A stretch of 64,000 bases of DNA, taken from NCBI RefSeq assembly GCF_000829825.1, contig NZ_JXSL01000009.1, positions 186,001-250,000 on the forward strand. The letters are read 5' to 3'. Origin of the DNA: Paramagnetospirillum magnetotacticum MS-1 (GTDB taxonomy: Bacteria; Pseudomonadota; Alphaproteobacteria; Rhodospirillales; Magnetospirillaceae). Positions 10,613 through 19,717 of this stretch are shown here, piece by piece (position 1 is the first letter of the stretch; each line of letters starts with the position of its first letter). The position numbers and the translations under genes are program-made. The notes beneath the pieces are model-generated. The model was given only the letters and a program-made list of their open reading frames with translations. It did not search any database and was not told the origin of the DNA.

Positions 10613-10721
10613 TATACAGCGTTTACCTTACGCAATTAATCCAATTACTTGCAAAGGCAAACCCAGTCATCGCCACCAAGAAAACGAGAACAAAATACAG
10701 AGACTCAGCGTTAAAAATAAT

Positions 10722-10760
10722 AAAAAAAACGAGGCTTACCTGCAGCAAGCCTCGTTTTTT
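10722..10760. terminator. Rho-independent terminator, bidirectional form
   Basis: A perfect 10-bp inverted repeat (10728-10737 with 10747-10756, AACGAGGCTT / AAGCCTCGTT) with a 9-nt loop is flanked by an A-run on the left and a T-run on the right. It therefore has the form of a terminator in both directions. It lies about 140 bases past the stop of the minus-strand kinase gene and isolates the giant gene from it. Confidence 0.85.
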
Positions 10761-10893
10761 ACTTATAAATTTCAAAAATAGGCAACAATCATCACACAAC
10801 GTTACACGACCGCCACCAACCGCCTTCCGTAATTTCGCGCTGGCCGCCTGGGCGGATACAGACCAAGTCCGGCGACGGGCCCCATGGGCAAAA

Positions 10894-13368
10894 TCAACCC
10901 TGGCCCTCGAAAAGAGAAAACCGGAAATCGCATCCCTCACCGGGACGGGACTCGACCCAGATGTGCCCGGAATGGCGCTCGACGATCTTCTTGCAGATGG
11001 CCAGACCGATGCCGGTCCCGTCGTAGTGCTCGCGCGTGTGCAGGCGCTGGAAGACCAGGAAAATGCGATCGAAATAGGCGGGATCGATACCGATGCCGTT
11101 ATCGGCCACCGAGAAGACCCAACCCCGCGCCGTCTGCTCGGCGCTCACCCGGACCTTGGGCGGGCGTTCGGCAGAGCGGTATTTCAGGGCGTTGCCAATC
11201 AGGTTCTGGAACAGGCGCAGCATCTGGGAGCGGTCGGCGTTCACCTCGGGCATGGGCCCCACCTCGATGGTCCCGCCCGCCTCGGCAAGGGCGGCGCCCA
11301 GATTGGCCCTGGCGTCATCCAGCACATCGCCCATGGAAAAGCAGGTGAACTGGCCGCTCAGCCGATCGACCCGCGAATATTCCAGAAGGTCGCGGATCAT
11401 GGCCTGCATCCGCATGGCGCCATCCACCAGGAAGGCGATGAACTCGTCGGCGTCCTTGTCCAGCCGTCCGCGATAGCGCCGCTCGATCAACTGGGCATAT
11501 CCGGCGATCATGCGCAGCGGTTCCTGCAGATCGTGGGAGGTGACATAGGCGAACTGCTCCAACTCCTTGTTGGAGGCGTCGAGGCGGGCCAGCAGTTCCT
11601 TGCCGCGCGCTTCCATGGCCTTGCGTTCGCTGATGTCGCGGCAGATGAACAGCAGGCAGTCCTGATCGTCGAGGACCACTTCCTGCACCGAGATCAGGGT
11701 GTCGAAGGTCTCGCCATTCTTGCGCCGCAACCGGGTCTCGAAATTGACCACCTGGCCGTCGCGGCGGGCGGCGGCAACCAGGGCGGCCCGATCCTCGGGC
11801 AAGGCCCACACGCCCATCTCCAGGGCGGTATGCCCCATTAACTCGTCACGTCCGTAGCCCAGCATGGACGAGAAGGTATCGTTCAATTCGATGTAGCGCC
11901 CATCCTCGGCCAGGGAGATCACCATGGCGTCGGGACTGGCGCGGAAGGCCTTGGCGAATTTTTCCTCGGACAAGAGCAGGCGGCGTTCGGCCTCCTTGGC
12001 GGCGGTGATGTCCTCGATGGTGCCGACCAGCCCGCCCGCGGGCCCTTCGCTGTCGGACAGGGCGGCGGCGTGGCCGCGCACCCAGCGGATGGAACCGTCG
12101 CCACGCATCAGACGCATTTCCGCCAGAAATTCCCCCTGGCCGCTCACATGACTTTGCCACAGCGCCGCCACCGCCTCGCGGTCATCGGGATGGACGACCC
12201 GGCACCACTTGGCGCCCAGCATCTCGTCCCGGCTCCGCCCGGCCAGGTCCAGCCAGCGCTCGTTGGCATAAAGGCAGGTTCCCTCGGGATCGGCCTGAAA
12301 CACCCCCACCGGCGAATGTTCGGTGAGCATGCGGTAGCGGGCCTCGCTGGCGGCCAGGGCCTGCTGGATCCGCTGGCGCTCGGCCAGACGCCGGTCCGAG
12401 ACCATGGACAGTCCGAAGGTCAACAAGGCCAAAAGCAAGCTCGCACCGCCTTGCAGGGATACATCCCGCCTCCAGTCGGACAGAGCCTCGGACAGCGACA
12501 TCCCTACCGCGACTACCAGCGGGTAGTTCTCCAGACGGCGATAGGCGATAACCCGATCCAGGCCATCGGTCACCGAACTGCCAACGAGGGTTCCGCGTCC
12601 CTCCTTGGCCACATTCACCATCACATTGCCCTGGGCCACCGAGACGCCGCGCCATTTATCGCTGTCAGGCAGCCGCGCCAGGATAACCCCGTCGTCGCGC
12701 AGCAGGGTCACCCGTCCACCATCACCAGGCAGGACCGAGCGCAATTCGTCTTCGAATATCTTGGGGTCGATGGCCACGGCCAGCGCGCCAGCCAGTTGAC
12801 CGCCCCCCTTGCGGATGGAGCGGACGATAACGATGCTGGTGCCGGTCACCACCCGGCTACGCAGCGGCGCGCTGATGAATATGGAAAGATTAGGATTTTC
12901 CAACAGCGCCCGGAAGTATTCACGATCATGAACATTGGTGCCGGCCATGCCTGGCAGGTTTCCGGCCAACATGATGCCCTGGTCGTTGATGAAAGCGGCG
13001 CTGCGGAGTTCGGGAATAAATTTCGCGCGATTGCCGATGGCGGTAAGGGCCCGTTGCGGGTCCGCGAGGATTCCATCGGGGGCGGCTTCTTCCATTTCGG
13101 ACAGCAACTGGTCGAAGCTGCGCATCACGCCCGCGATGTGCTCTTCCGAGACCCGCGCCAGGGCTTCCACCAGCCGCTCCGTGTCGGCGACGTCCTTACG
13201 ATAGGACCCCACCGCTTGCCAGACGGTCAACGCGGCCAGACAGGGTATCACCAGCAGCGCCAACAACCTGGCCCGCCATGCGCGGATCGGGCGCGGCGGA
13301 CCGGCCTTCGCGAGACCGGCACCACCCGATGTCGCCTCGGTAAGCGATCCTGGCTGCTGCGCATTCAT
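10894..13368 (-). CDS. Membrane-bound hybrid-free sensor histidine kinase with two PAS domains
   Basis: The protein has 824 residues. A membrane segment lies near 30-50, followed by a large periplasmic sensor region of Cache type (about 55-295, inferred from architecture) and a second membrane segment near 300-320. Two PAS domains follow (about 340-455 and 465-590), each closing with a typical IEDIT or CRDIS segment. The HisKA motif SHDLQEPLR puts the phosphorylated histidine at about residue 612. The ATPase domain shows an N-box (NLIGNALKYR), DNGIGID and GTGIGLAI. There is no receiver domain and no adjacent response regulator, so the partner is elsewhere. I chose the ATG at 13368 over a TTG two codons upstream; neither has a clear ribosome site. 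The ligand cannot be told from sequence. Confidence 0.9.
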   Translation of the reverse strand: MNAQQPGSLTEATSGGAGLAKAGPPRPIRAWRARLLALLVIPCLAALTVWQAVGSYRKDVADTERLVEALARVSEEHIAGVMRSFDQLLSEMEEAAPDGILADPQRALTAIGNRAKFIPELRSAAFINDQGIMLAGNLPGMAGTNVHDREYFRALLENPNLSIFISAPLRSRVVTGTSIVIVRSIRKGGGQLAGALAVAIDPKIFEDELRSVLPGDGGRVTLLRDDGVILARLPDSDKWRGVSVAQGNVMVNVAKEGRGTLVGSSVTDGLDRVIAYRRLENYPLVVAVGMSLSEALSDWRRDVSLQGGASLLLALLTFGLSMVSDRRLAERQRIQQALAASEARYRMLTEHSPVGVFQADPEGTCLYANERWLDLAGRSRDEMLGAKWCRVVHPDDREAVAALWQSHVSGQGEFLAEMRLMRGDGSIRWVRGHAAALSDSEGPAGGLVGTIEDITAAKEAERRLLLSEEKFAKAFRASPDAMVISLAEDGRYIELNDTFSSMLGYGRDELMGHTALEMGVWALPEDRAALVAAARRDGQVVNFETRLRRKNGETFDTLISVQEVVLDDQDCLLFICRDISERKAMEARGKELLARLDASNKELEQFAYVTSHDLQEPLRMIAGYAQLIERRYRGRLDKDADEFIAFLVDGAMRMQAMIRDLLEYSRVDRLSGQFTCFSMGDVLDDARANLGAALAEAGGTIEVGPMPEVNADRSQMLRLFQNLIGNALKYRSAERPPKVRVSAEQTARGWVFSVADNGIGIDPAYFDRIFLVFQRLHTREHYDGTGIGLAICKKIVERHSGHIWVESRPGEGCDFRFSLFEGQG

Positions 13369-13450
13369 GCGCAAAAGAATACATGCGGATGGATGGGCTC
13401 ACAACCGAGACTCAATACCCCTGCACTATCCAAGGTTTGGGCACTTCCTA

Positions 13451-13494
13451 TTGACCATCGCCCCATAGGCTCGTTAAAACCGAACCGTTCAGTT
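13451..13494 (+). promoter_or_regulatory. Probable RND promoter with overlapping TetR-like palindrome
   Basis: TTGACC (13451-13456), a 17-base spacer and a weak TTAAAA (13474-13479) form a candidate promoter for the efflux genes. Overlapping the -10 is the palindrome AAC-C-GAAC-C-GTTC-A-GTT (13478-13494), the size and shape of operators bound by TetR/AcrR-family repressors. No regulator gene lies beside it, so repression would have to act in trans. Inference from pattern only. Confidence 0.4.
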
Positions 13495-13500
13495 CAGCTT

Positions 13501-13521
13501 TGCGGATATCTTGTATCCGCA
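13501..13521. promoter_or_regulatory. Second perfect palindrome upstream of the RND genes
   Basis: TGCGGATA (13501-13508) and TATCCGCA (13514-13521) form a perfect 8-bp inverted repeat with a 5-base spacer, 53 bases before the adaptor start codon. There is no T-run, so it is not a terminator. It could be an operator or a leader RNA hairpin. Confidence 0.4.
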
Positions 13522-13574
13522 GGCTGGCCGTGACCATGTCTTTCCCTAAACATCAGCCGAAATGAGACCGGACC

Positions 13575-14735
13575 ATGGACAATTCGCCCCGCCGCCTCAA
13601 ACTTCCGCTGCCCGTCCTGCTGCTGGGCGGACTGGCGCTGGCCGGGGTGGCGGCAGGGCTTGTCTCGTTCGCATCCACCAAATCGGGTCCGGGCGGAGCC
13701 CAGGCTTCCGGCGGCCCTGCCGTGACGGTGGCCCAGCCGGTCAGCCGCACCATCACCGACTGGAGCGAATATACCGGCCAGTTCGAGGCGGTGGATTATG
13801 TCGAGGTGCGGGCCCGTGTGAACGGCTATCTGACCGAGGTGCACTTCACCGACGGGCAGATGGTGGCCAAGGGCGATCCGCTGTTCGTCATCGATCCGCG
13901 CCCCTACGAGATTGCCTTGGCCTCGGCGCGGGCCAAGCTGGATCAGGCCATGGGCTCCAAGGAATTCGCCAAGCGGCAATTGTCTCGGGCCGGCGAGCTT
14001 CATCGCAAGGAATTCGTCGCCGAAAGCACCCTGGACCAGAGGACCGAGGAATCACGGGGCGCCGGAGCCACGGTGGAGGCCGCCCGCGCCGCCGTGCGCG
14101 ATGCCGAGTTGAACCTGCAATTCACCCGCGTCACCGCCCCCATTTCGGGACGGATCAGCGCCAAGCAGGTGAGTATCGGCAATCTGGTCACCGGCGGCCC
14201 CGGCGTGGCCTCGCCCACCTTGCTCACCACCATCGTCTCCCAGGACCCCATCCATGTGACCTTCGACCTGACCGAGGCCGACTATCTGGTCCAGGCCAAG
14301 CGGGGCAATCCGGTGGGGGCGGCGGTTCAACTGCGGCTGATGAGCGAAAGCGGCTGGCCCCATGAAGGCAAGCTGGACTTCATCGACAATCAGATCGACA
14401 AGGGCACCGGCACCATCCGGGCGCGCGCCATCCTGGCCAATCCCGAAGGCCAGGTCCCCGCAGGCGCCTTCGGCCGCGTGCGTCTGGCCGCCTCGGCCCC
14501 CTACGAGGCGCTGCTGGTCCCCGACACCGCCATCGTCACCGACCAATCGCGCAAGCTGGTGATGACCGTGAAGGACGGCGCCATCGTGCCCAAGCCGGTC
14601 AAGCTGGGTCCCAAGGACGGCGAGTTGCGGGTGGTCCGGGACGGCATCGCGCCCGACGATCAGATCGTCATCAATGGCCTGATGCGGGCCCGGCCCGGCG
14701 CCAAGGTCACGGCCCAGCCCGGCAAGATCGAATAG
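13575..14735 (+). CDS. RND efflux periplasmic adaptor (AcrA/MexA family)
   Basis: The protein has 386 residues. An N-terminal hydrophobic anchor (about 12-32) is followed by a lipoyl/barrel-sandwich half, a short coiled-coil hairpin, the second lipoyl half (VTAPISGRIS) and beta-barrel and membrane-proximal domains. In this family the adaptor bridges the inner-membrane RND pump to a TolC-type outer-membrane channel. It is 12 bases upstream of the pump gene, so the two form an operon. No lipobox cysteine is visible, so it is probably membrane anchored rather than a lipoprotein. The substrate is unknown. Confidence 0.93.
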   Translation: MDNSPRRLKLPLPVLLLGGLALAGVAAGLVSFASTKSGPGGAQASGGPAVTVAQPVSRTITDWSEYTGQFEAVDYVEVRARVNGYLTEVHFTDGQMVAKGDPLFVIDPRPYEIALASARAKLDQAMGSKEFAKRQLSRAGELHRKEFVAESTLDQRTEESRGAGATVEAARAAVRDAELNLQFTRVTAPISGRISAKQVSIGNLVTGGPGVASPTLLTTIVSQDPIHVTFDLTEADYLVQAKRGNPVGAAVQLRLMSESGWPHEGKLDFIDNQIDKGTGTIRARAILANPEGQVPAGAFGRVRLAASAPYEALLVPDTAIVTDQSRKLVMTVKDGAIVPKPVKLGPKDGELRVVRDGIAPDDQIVINGLMRARPGAKVTAQPGKIE

Positions 14736-14747
14736 GGACCAAAGCCC

Positions 14748-17700
14748 ATGCGCCTGTCCCACTTCTTTATCGACCGCCCCATCTTCGCCACCGTGGTCTC
14801 GGTGCTGATCACCATCATCGGCGCCATCACCTATTTCGCTCTTCCGGTGGCGCAGTATCCCGAGATCGCGCCGCCGACCATCGTGGTCAGCGCCTCTTAT
14901 CCCGGCGCCTCGGCCCAGGTGGTGGCCGACACCGTGGCGACGCCGCTGGAACAGCAGATCAACGGCGTCGAGAACATGCTGTATCTGAACAGCCAGGCCA
15001 CCGGCGACGGCAATCTGAAGCTGACCGTGACCTTCGCACTGGGCACCAATCTCGACACCGCCCAGGTGCTGGTGCAGAACCGGGTGGCGGTGGCCACGGC
15101 GCGGCTGCCCGACGACGTCAAGCGCATCGGCATCACCGTGGCCAAGAACTCGCCCGACATGCTGATGGTGGTGCATCTCAACTCGCCCGACGGCTCGCGC
15201 GAACAGCTGTATCTGTCCAACTTCGCCACCCTTCAGATGATCGACGTGCTGGCCCGCCTGGATGGCGTCGGCGAAGTGCGCATCTTCGGCGCGCGCGATT
15301 ACGCCATGCGCGTCTGGATCGACCCGGACAAGGCGGCGGCCCGCAACCTCACAGCGGGCGAGGTGGTCAAGGCGCTGCAGGCCCAGAACGTCCAGATCGC
15401 CGCCGGTGTGCTGGACCAGCCGCCCATCCCCAATCAGGGCGCTTTCCAGTTTTCCGTCCAGACCCAGGGCCGCCTTCTCGACCCCGCCCAGTTCGGCGAT
15501 GTCATCGTCAAGGCCGATGCCACGGGCCGCATGGTGCGCCTCAAGGATGTGGCGCGCATCGAACTGGGCGCCCAGGATTACAGCGTCAACGGCTATCTCA
15601 ACGGCAAGAATGCCGTGCCGGTGGCGGTGTTCCAGCGCCCCGGCTCCAACGCCCTGGCCACCGCCGACCGGGTCATCGCCAAGGTGGAGGAACTGTCCAA
15701 GACCTTCCCCTCGGGCGTCTCCTACACCATCGCCTACAATCCCACCCAGTTCATCGCCCAGTCGGTCAAGGCGGTGATCAAGACCATCTTCGAGGCGGTC
15801 TTGCTGGTGGTCGTAGTGGTGATCTTGTTCCTCCAGACCTGGCGGGCCTCGCTGATTCCGCTGGCCGCCATTCCGGTCTCGCTGGTGGGCACCTTCGCGG
15901 TGCTGGGCGCGCTCGGCTATTCGCTGAACAACCTATCGCTGTTCGGCCTGGTCCTGGCGGTGGGCATCGTGGTGGACGACGCCATCGTGGTGGTGGAAAA
16001 CGTCGAGCGCAACATGAAGGACGGCATGAATGCCCGGTCCGCCGCCCACCAGACCATGGACGAGGTGGGCAGCGCGCTGATCTCCATCGCCCTGGTCCTG
16101 TGCGCGGTGTTCATCCCGGCTGCCTTCATTCCGGGCATCTCGGGCCAGTTCTTCCGTCAGTTCGCGGTGACCATCGCCGCCTCGACGGTGATTTCGCTGA
16201 TCGTGTCGCTGACCTTGTCGCCCGCTTTGTGCGCCCTGCTGTTCAGGGGCCACGGCCCGCTGGACCATCATGACGAGACCGGCTGGCGCAAGGTGGTGGC
16301 CCGATTCTTCGCCTGGTTCAACCACAATTTCGACCGCCTGGCCGGGGGCTATGGCTCCCTGACCCGCACGGTGGTGCGCAAATCGGCTCTGATGCTGGTC
16401 ATTTATGGCGGGCTGATCGGCGCGGCGGGGGTGGAGTTCTTCCAGACCCCCAAGGGCTTCATCCCCGAGATGGACCAGGGCTATCTGATCACCGTGGTCC
16501 AGTTGCCGCCCGGTTCATCACTGTCGCGCACCGATGCGGTGGTCAAGAAGGTCGCGGACGTCATGGCCGAGACCCCCGGCGTCGCCCATACCCTGGCCTT
16601 CGCCGGTCTGGACGGCGCCACTTTCACCAATGCCTCCAACGGCGCCGCCATCTTCACGCCCCTAAAGCCCTTCGAGGAACGCTACGCCCAGGGCCTGTCG
16701 GCCAATGTGATCCTGGCCGATCTTAGAAAGCGCCTGAGTTCCGTTCAGGACGCCTTTATCATCACCATCCAGCCTCCCCCGGTGCGCGGTATCGGCACGG
16801 CGGGCGGCTTCAAGATGATGCTGCAGGACAAGGGCGGGCGTGGCTCCAAGGCGCTGGAGGACGTGGCCCTGGACATGGCGGCCGAGGCCAACAAGATTCC
16901 CGGACTGCAAGGTATCTTCACCCTGTTCAACACCCGCACGCCCAATGTCTACGCCGATATCGACCGAGTGCGCGCCCAGATGCTGGGCGTGCCCACCGAC
17001 CGGGTGTCCGAGGCGTTGCAGGTCTATCTGGGCTCGGCCTTCGTCAACGAATTCAACTATCTGGGCCGCACCTTCCGGGTCACCGCCCAGGCCGACGCGC
17101 CCTTCCGCCAGGAGGTGGAGGACATCGCCAATATCAAGGTGAGAAACGACAAGGGCCAGATGGTGCCCATTGGCGCCGTAGCCTCGTTCCGCTTCGACAC
17201 CGGGCCCTATCGCGTGCCCCGCTACAACCTGTTCCCGGCCGCCGAGGTGCAGGGCTCGGCCGCGCCGGGCTATGCCAGCGGCTATGCGCTCGAGCAGATG
17301 CGCGCCCTGGCCGCCGAGCGCCTGCCCGAGGGCTTCGGCTTCGAATGGACCGAACTGGCGCTGCAGGAATTGCTGGCGGGTAATAACGGATTGTTCGTGT
17401 TCGCGGCTTCGGTGCTGTTCGTCTTCCTGCTGCTGGCTGCCCAGTATGAAAGCTGGTCCCTGCCCGCCGCCGTGGTGCTGATCGTACCCATGTGCCTGCT
17501 GGCCGCCGTCACCGGACTGATCATCCGGGGACTGCCCATCAATATCCTGGCCCAGATCGGCTTCATCGTGCTGATCGGACTGGCCGCCAAGAACGCCATC
17601 CTGATCGTGGAATTCGCCAGACAGGGCGAATCCGAAGGCCTCGACCGCATCGAGGCCGCCGTCCATGCGGGACGGACCCGCCTGCGGCCCATTCTGATGA

Positions 17701-17927
17701 CCTCCCTGGCCTTCATCCTGGGCGTGCTGCCCTTGGTGGCGGGGACCGGAGCGGGCGCCGAAATGCGCCAGAGCTTAGGCACAACCGTGTTCTACGGCAT
17801 GCTGGGCGTCACCGGTTTTGGGTTGGTCTTCACGCCCATCTTCTATGTGGTGATCCGAAAGATGGTGGCCGGGCATCACGCCCGCGCCGCCGCCGCCCAT
17901 GCGGCCGAGGAAGCGCGGGGGCGCTAA
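14748..17927 (+). CDS. RND multidrug efflux pump, HAE1 family (AcrB/MexB-like)
   Basis: At 1,059 residues it has the usual length for the family. It starts with a conserved MRLSHFFIDRPIFA-type N-terminus and has two repeats of six membrane segments with large periplasmic loops. The proton-relay aspartates are present in TM4 (VVDDAIVV, D410-D411) and the TM10 lysine in GLAAKNAIL (K948), so it should be an active proton-driven pump. A 12-base gap separates it from the adaptor gene, with AGGGA before the start. There is no outer-membrane channel gene in the window. Family position suggests drugs, detergents or fatty acids as substrates, but that is not readable from sequence. Confidence 0.95.
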   Translation: MRLSHFFIDRPIFATVVSVLITIIGAITYFALPVAQYPEIAPPTIVVSASYPGASAQVVADTVATPLEQQINGVENMLYLNSQATGDGNLKLTVTFALGTNLDTAQVLVQNRVAVATARLPDDVKRIGITVAKNSPDMLMVVHLNSPDGSREQLYLSNFATLQMIDVLARLDGVGEVRIFGARDYAMRVWIDPDKAAARNLTAGEVVKALQAQNVQIAAGVLDQPPIPNQGAFQFSVQTQGRLLDPAQFGDVIVKADATGRMVRLKDVARIELGAQDYSVNGYLNGKNAVPVAVFQRPGSNALATADRVIAKVEELSKTFPSGVSYTIAYNPTQFIAQSVKAVIKTIFEAVLLVVVVVILFLQTWRASLIPLAAIPVSLVGTFAVLGALGYSLNNLSLFGLVLAVGIVVDDAIVVVENVERNMKDGMNARSAAHQTMDEVGSALISIALVLCAVFIPAAFIPGISGQFFRQFAVTIAASTVISLIVSLTLSPALCALLFRGHGPLDHHDETGWRKVVARFFAWFNHNFDRLAGGYGSLTRTVVRKSALMLVIYGGLIGAAGVEFFQTPKGFIPEMDQGYLITVVQLPPGSSLSRTDAVVKKVADVMAETPGVAHTLAFAGLDGATFTNASNGAAIFTPLKPFEERYAQGLSANVILADLRKRLSSVQDAFIITIQPPPVRGIGTAGGFKMMLQDKGGRGSKALEDVALDMAAEANKIPGLQGIFTLFNTRTPNVYADIDRVRAQMLGVPTDRVSEALQVYLGSAFVNEFNYLGRTFRVTAQADAPFRQEVEDIANIKVRNDKGQMVPIGAVASFRFDTGPYRVPRYNLFPAAEVQGSAAPGYASGYALEQMRALAAERLPEGFGFEWTELALQELLAGNNGLFVFAASVLFVFLLLAAQYESWSLPAAVVLIVPMCLLAAVTGLIIRGLPINILAQIGFIVLIGLAAKNAILIVEFARQGESEGLDRIEAAVHAGRTRLRPILMTSLAFILGVLPLVAGTGAGAEMRQSLGTTVFYGMLGVTGFGLVFTPIFYVVIRKMVAGHHARAAAAHAAEEARGR

Positions 17928-17936
17928 GCCCCCGCG
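17914..17936. terminator. Stem-loop between convergent genes
   Basis: CGCGGGGGC (17914-17922) and GCCCCCGCG (17928-17936) form a perfect 9-bp stem with a 5-base loop over the stop codon of the RND pump. It sits between convergent transcripts. There is no T-run, so it may act as an mRNA end stabiliser or a weak terminator. Confidence 0.45.
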
Positions 17937-17943
17937 CCGCCCG

Positions 17944-18300
17944 CTACTTCAGGGTCTTCAGATAATCCACCACGGCGGCCACGTCGGCGGGATTCTTCAG
18001 CCCGGCGAAGACCATCTTGTTGCCGGGAATGACATCCTTGGGATTGGCGATATAGGCCGCCAGATTGGCGTCATCCCAGGACTTGCCCCAACCGGTTATG
18101 GCCGGTGAATAGGCAAAGCCCGCAGCCGCGGTGCCAGCCTTGGACCCGGCCACGCCGAACAGGCTGGGGCCGATGCTTTTGCCACCCGCCTCTACCTTGT
18201 GGCAGGTCTTGCAGGCCGAAAAGGCCGGCGGCGGATCGGCGGCCAAAGCGGTGCCCGCCAGGGCCATGATTGCGGCGAAGGCGGCAAGCTGAAGCTTCAT
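17944..18300 (-). CDS. Class I c-type cytochrome (cytochrome c2-like), periplasmic
   Basis: The protein has 118 residues. A signal peptide (1-20, ending ALA-A) is followed by the haem motif CKTCH (C30, C33, H34), and the probable axial methionine lies in NKMVFAG (M96). Size and layout match small soluble mono-haem cytochromes that shuttle electrons between the bc1 complex, oxidases and reductases. I chose the ATG at 18300 because AGGGGGA lies at good spacing before it and the signal peptide begins there; an in-frame upstream extension lacks these. It is convergent with the RND pump and precedes the rubredoxin reductase end on the same strand. Confidence 0.92.
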   Translation of the reverse strand: MKLQLAAFAAIMALAGTALAADPPPAFSACKTCHKVEAGGKSIGPSLFGVAGSKAGTAAAGFAYSPAITGWGKSWDDANLAAYIANPKDVIPGNKMVFAGLKNPADVAAVVDYLKTLK

Positions 18301-18360
18301 CGGAAAAGTCCCCCTAATACGTTTGCCCATCCCCATCAGGAAAGCATCATTTGCGCTTTG

Positions 18361-19521
18361 TCACAACAGGTCTGGCATCTCTTTCGCCAGACTTTGACGT
18401 TCATTCACCCGCGCCCCCGACAGAGCGAAGCCCAACGCCTTGCCCTGGGGCGAGACGAACAGCGCCTTGCGGTCGCGTCCCGCGCCCTCCATCACCCAGT
18501 CTCCCACCGCGCCAGGAGCGGGCGGGCAGACCACCATGGGAAGAGCGGGCGTCTTGACCACCACGGGCAGGGCGGGAAGCTTCAAAGGCGTCTCGCACCC
18601 GGCCAGGGTGGCGGCCAGGGCCTTGGCCTCGGCCATCAGCGGCAGGATAAAGGGCAGCAGCCCGGCGGGCGTCTCGGCGCAATCGCCCATGGCGAAGATG
18701 GCCGGGTCCGACGTGGCCAGGCTTCCATCGACCTTGATCCCCCGCTCCACCACCAGCCCCGCTTCCGATGCCAGCCTTGTGCGCGGGATCAGTCCGATGG
18801 CCGACAGCGCCTGGTCATAGGCGATGGCGGAACCATCATCCAGTTCGGCGCGGCCCATGCTCCATCGGGTCACTGAGCGCCCCAGATGGAAGCTTATGCC
18901 CGCCTCCCCCAGCGCCTTGGCCATCTCCTCGCCCAGGGCTTGGGGAAGCAGGCGGCCGAGCGGCCAGGGCGCGGGGTCCACCACGGCGACGCAAAACCCG
19001 GCACCGGCAAGGTCGTTGGCGAATTCCGAGCCGATCAGCCCGGCGCCTACCAGCAGGACGCGGGCACCGGGGGAAAGTGCCGCGCGCCAGGCGGCGTAAT
19101 CGTCCAGATCGTTGACCGTGCGCAACCCCGCCGTCTCGCTGCCCTCGGCCACATAGGGCCGGGGATCTGCGCCCAGGGCCAGAACCAGACGGCCATAGCC
19201 CAGTTCCATCTCGTCGCCATCGGGGCGGCGGATCACCACCGTCTTGGCATCGCGGCGGATGGCGGCCACCCGGTGACGGGCGAGGATGGTGGCTTTCAGA
19301 TCCTCGGCCATCTGTCCGGGGCTCTTTTGCATCAGGGAAAGGGCGTCCTTGCCCTGGGCGAAGGCCGCCGACAGCATGGGCTTGGAGTAAGACTCCCCCC
19401 CATCGGCGGTGACGATGGTGATGCTCACCTGGGCGTCCAGCTTCCTCAACTCGCGGGCCAGGGTATACCCCCCCAGCCCGCTGCCGAGGATCACCACACC
19501 GTTTTGGGGGGCGCGGTCCAT
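18361..19521 (-). CDS. Rubredoxin reductase-like FAD/NAD(P)H oxidoreductase
   Basis: The protein has 386 residues. It begins with a Rossmann FAD site (VVILGSGLGGYTLA) and has a second nucleotide-binding motif around VLLVGAGLIGSEFA for NAD(P)H and a C-terminal FAD contact (FAMGDCAE). This is the layout of NADH:rubredoxin reductases and NorW-type enzymes. It starts 4 bases after the stop of the rubredoxin gene, with GGAGG before the ATG. The operon rubrerythrin, rubredoxin, reductase gives a complete path from NAD(P)H through rubredoxin to rubrerythrin for peroxide removal. An in-frame N-terminal extension of 53 codons exists but overlaps the rubredoxin gene and was rejected. Confidence 0.9.
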   Translation of the reverse strand: MDRAPQNGVVILGSGLGGYTLARELRKLDAQVSITIVTADGGESYSKPMLSAAFAQGKDALSLMQKSPGQMAEDLKATILARHRVAAIRRDAKTVVIRRPDGDEMELGYGRLVLALGADPRPYVAEGSETAGLRTVNDLDDYAAWRAALSPGARVLLVGAGLIGSEFANDLAGAGFCVAVVDPAPWPLGRLLPQALGEEMAKALGEAGISFHLGRSVTRWSMGRAELDDGSAIAYDQALSAIGLIPRTRLASEAGLVVERGIKVDGSLATSDPAIFAMGDCAETPAGLLPFILPLMAEAKALAATLAGCETPLKLPALPVVVKTPALPMVVCPPAPGAVGDWVMEGAGRDRKALFVSPQGKALGFALSGARVNERQSLAKEMPDLL

Positions 19522-19525
19522 GGAA

Positions 19526-19690
19526 TCAGCCCTCCTGGACTTCGAAGTCCGATTTGGACACGCCGCAATCGGGGCATTCCCAGTCGTCAGGAATGGATTC
19601 GAAGGGGGTGCCCGCCGGAATGCCGTCCTCGGGCATGCCGACAGCCGGGTCATAGACGAAACCGCAGACGACGCAGACATACTTCTTCAT
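19526..19690 (-). CDS. Rubredoxin
   Basis: A small gene of 54 codons. The protein has the two Cys pairs of rubredoxin, CVVCG (C6, C9) and CPDCG (C39, C42), and the conserved DP and PDDW segments, so it binds one Fe(Cys)4 centre and carries single electrons. It lies 27 bases downstream of rubrerythrin and 4 bases upstream of rubredoxin reductase. Its start ATG has GAGGATAATT ahead of it. Its position supports the job of shuttle between the two neighbours, which is notable because the rubrerythrin lacks its own rubredoxin domain. Confidence 0.95.
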   Translation of the reverse strand: MKKYVCVVCGFVYDPAVGMPEDGIPAGTPFESIPDDWECPDCGVSKSDFEVQEG

Positions 19691-19717
19691 GGAATTATCC
19701 TCCGATATGAGTTGGAT

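Larger units (their letters stand above)
10514..10893. other. Intergenic region upstream of the giant gene
   Basis: This 380-base stretch lies between the end of the histidine kinase gene and the giant gene, both on the minus strand. It is clearly more AT-rich than the flanking coding DNA. It holds the terminator at 10722-10760 and a sigma70-like promoter at 10583-10612. I see no credible gene in the remainder. Confidence 0.7.

Noticed and set aside
77-10639. Long plus-strand frames (791, 1031, 445, 271 and 718 residues) opposite the giant gene
   Set aside because: They are Gly/Arg/His-rich shadow frames produced by the codon bias of the GC-rich minus-strand gene. They have no domains, no ribosome sites, and switch frame repeatedly while the minus-strand frame stays open.
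19521-19680. N-terminal extension of the rubredoxin reductase
   Set aside because: It runs through the rubredoxin gene in another frame, has no family support, and the internal ATG has GGAGG upstream.
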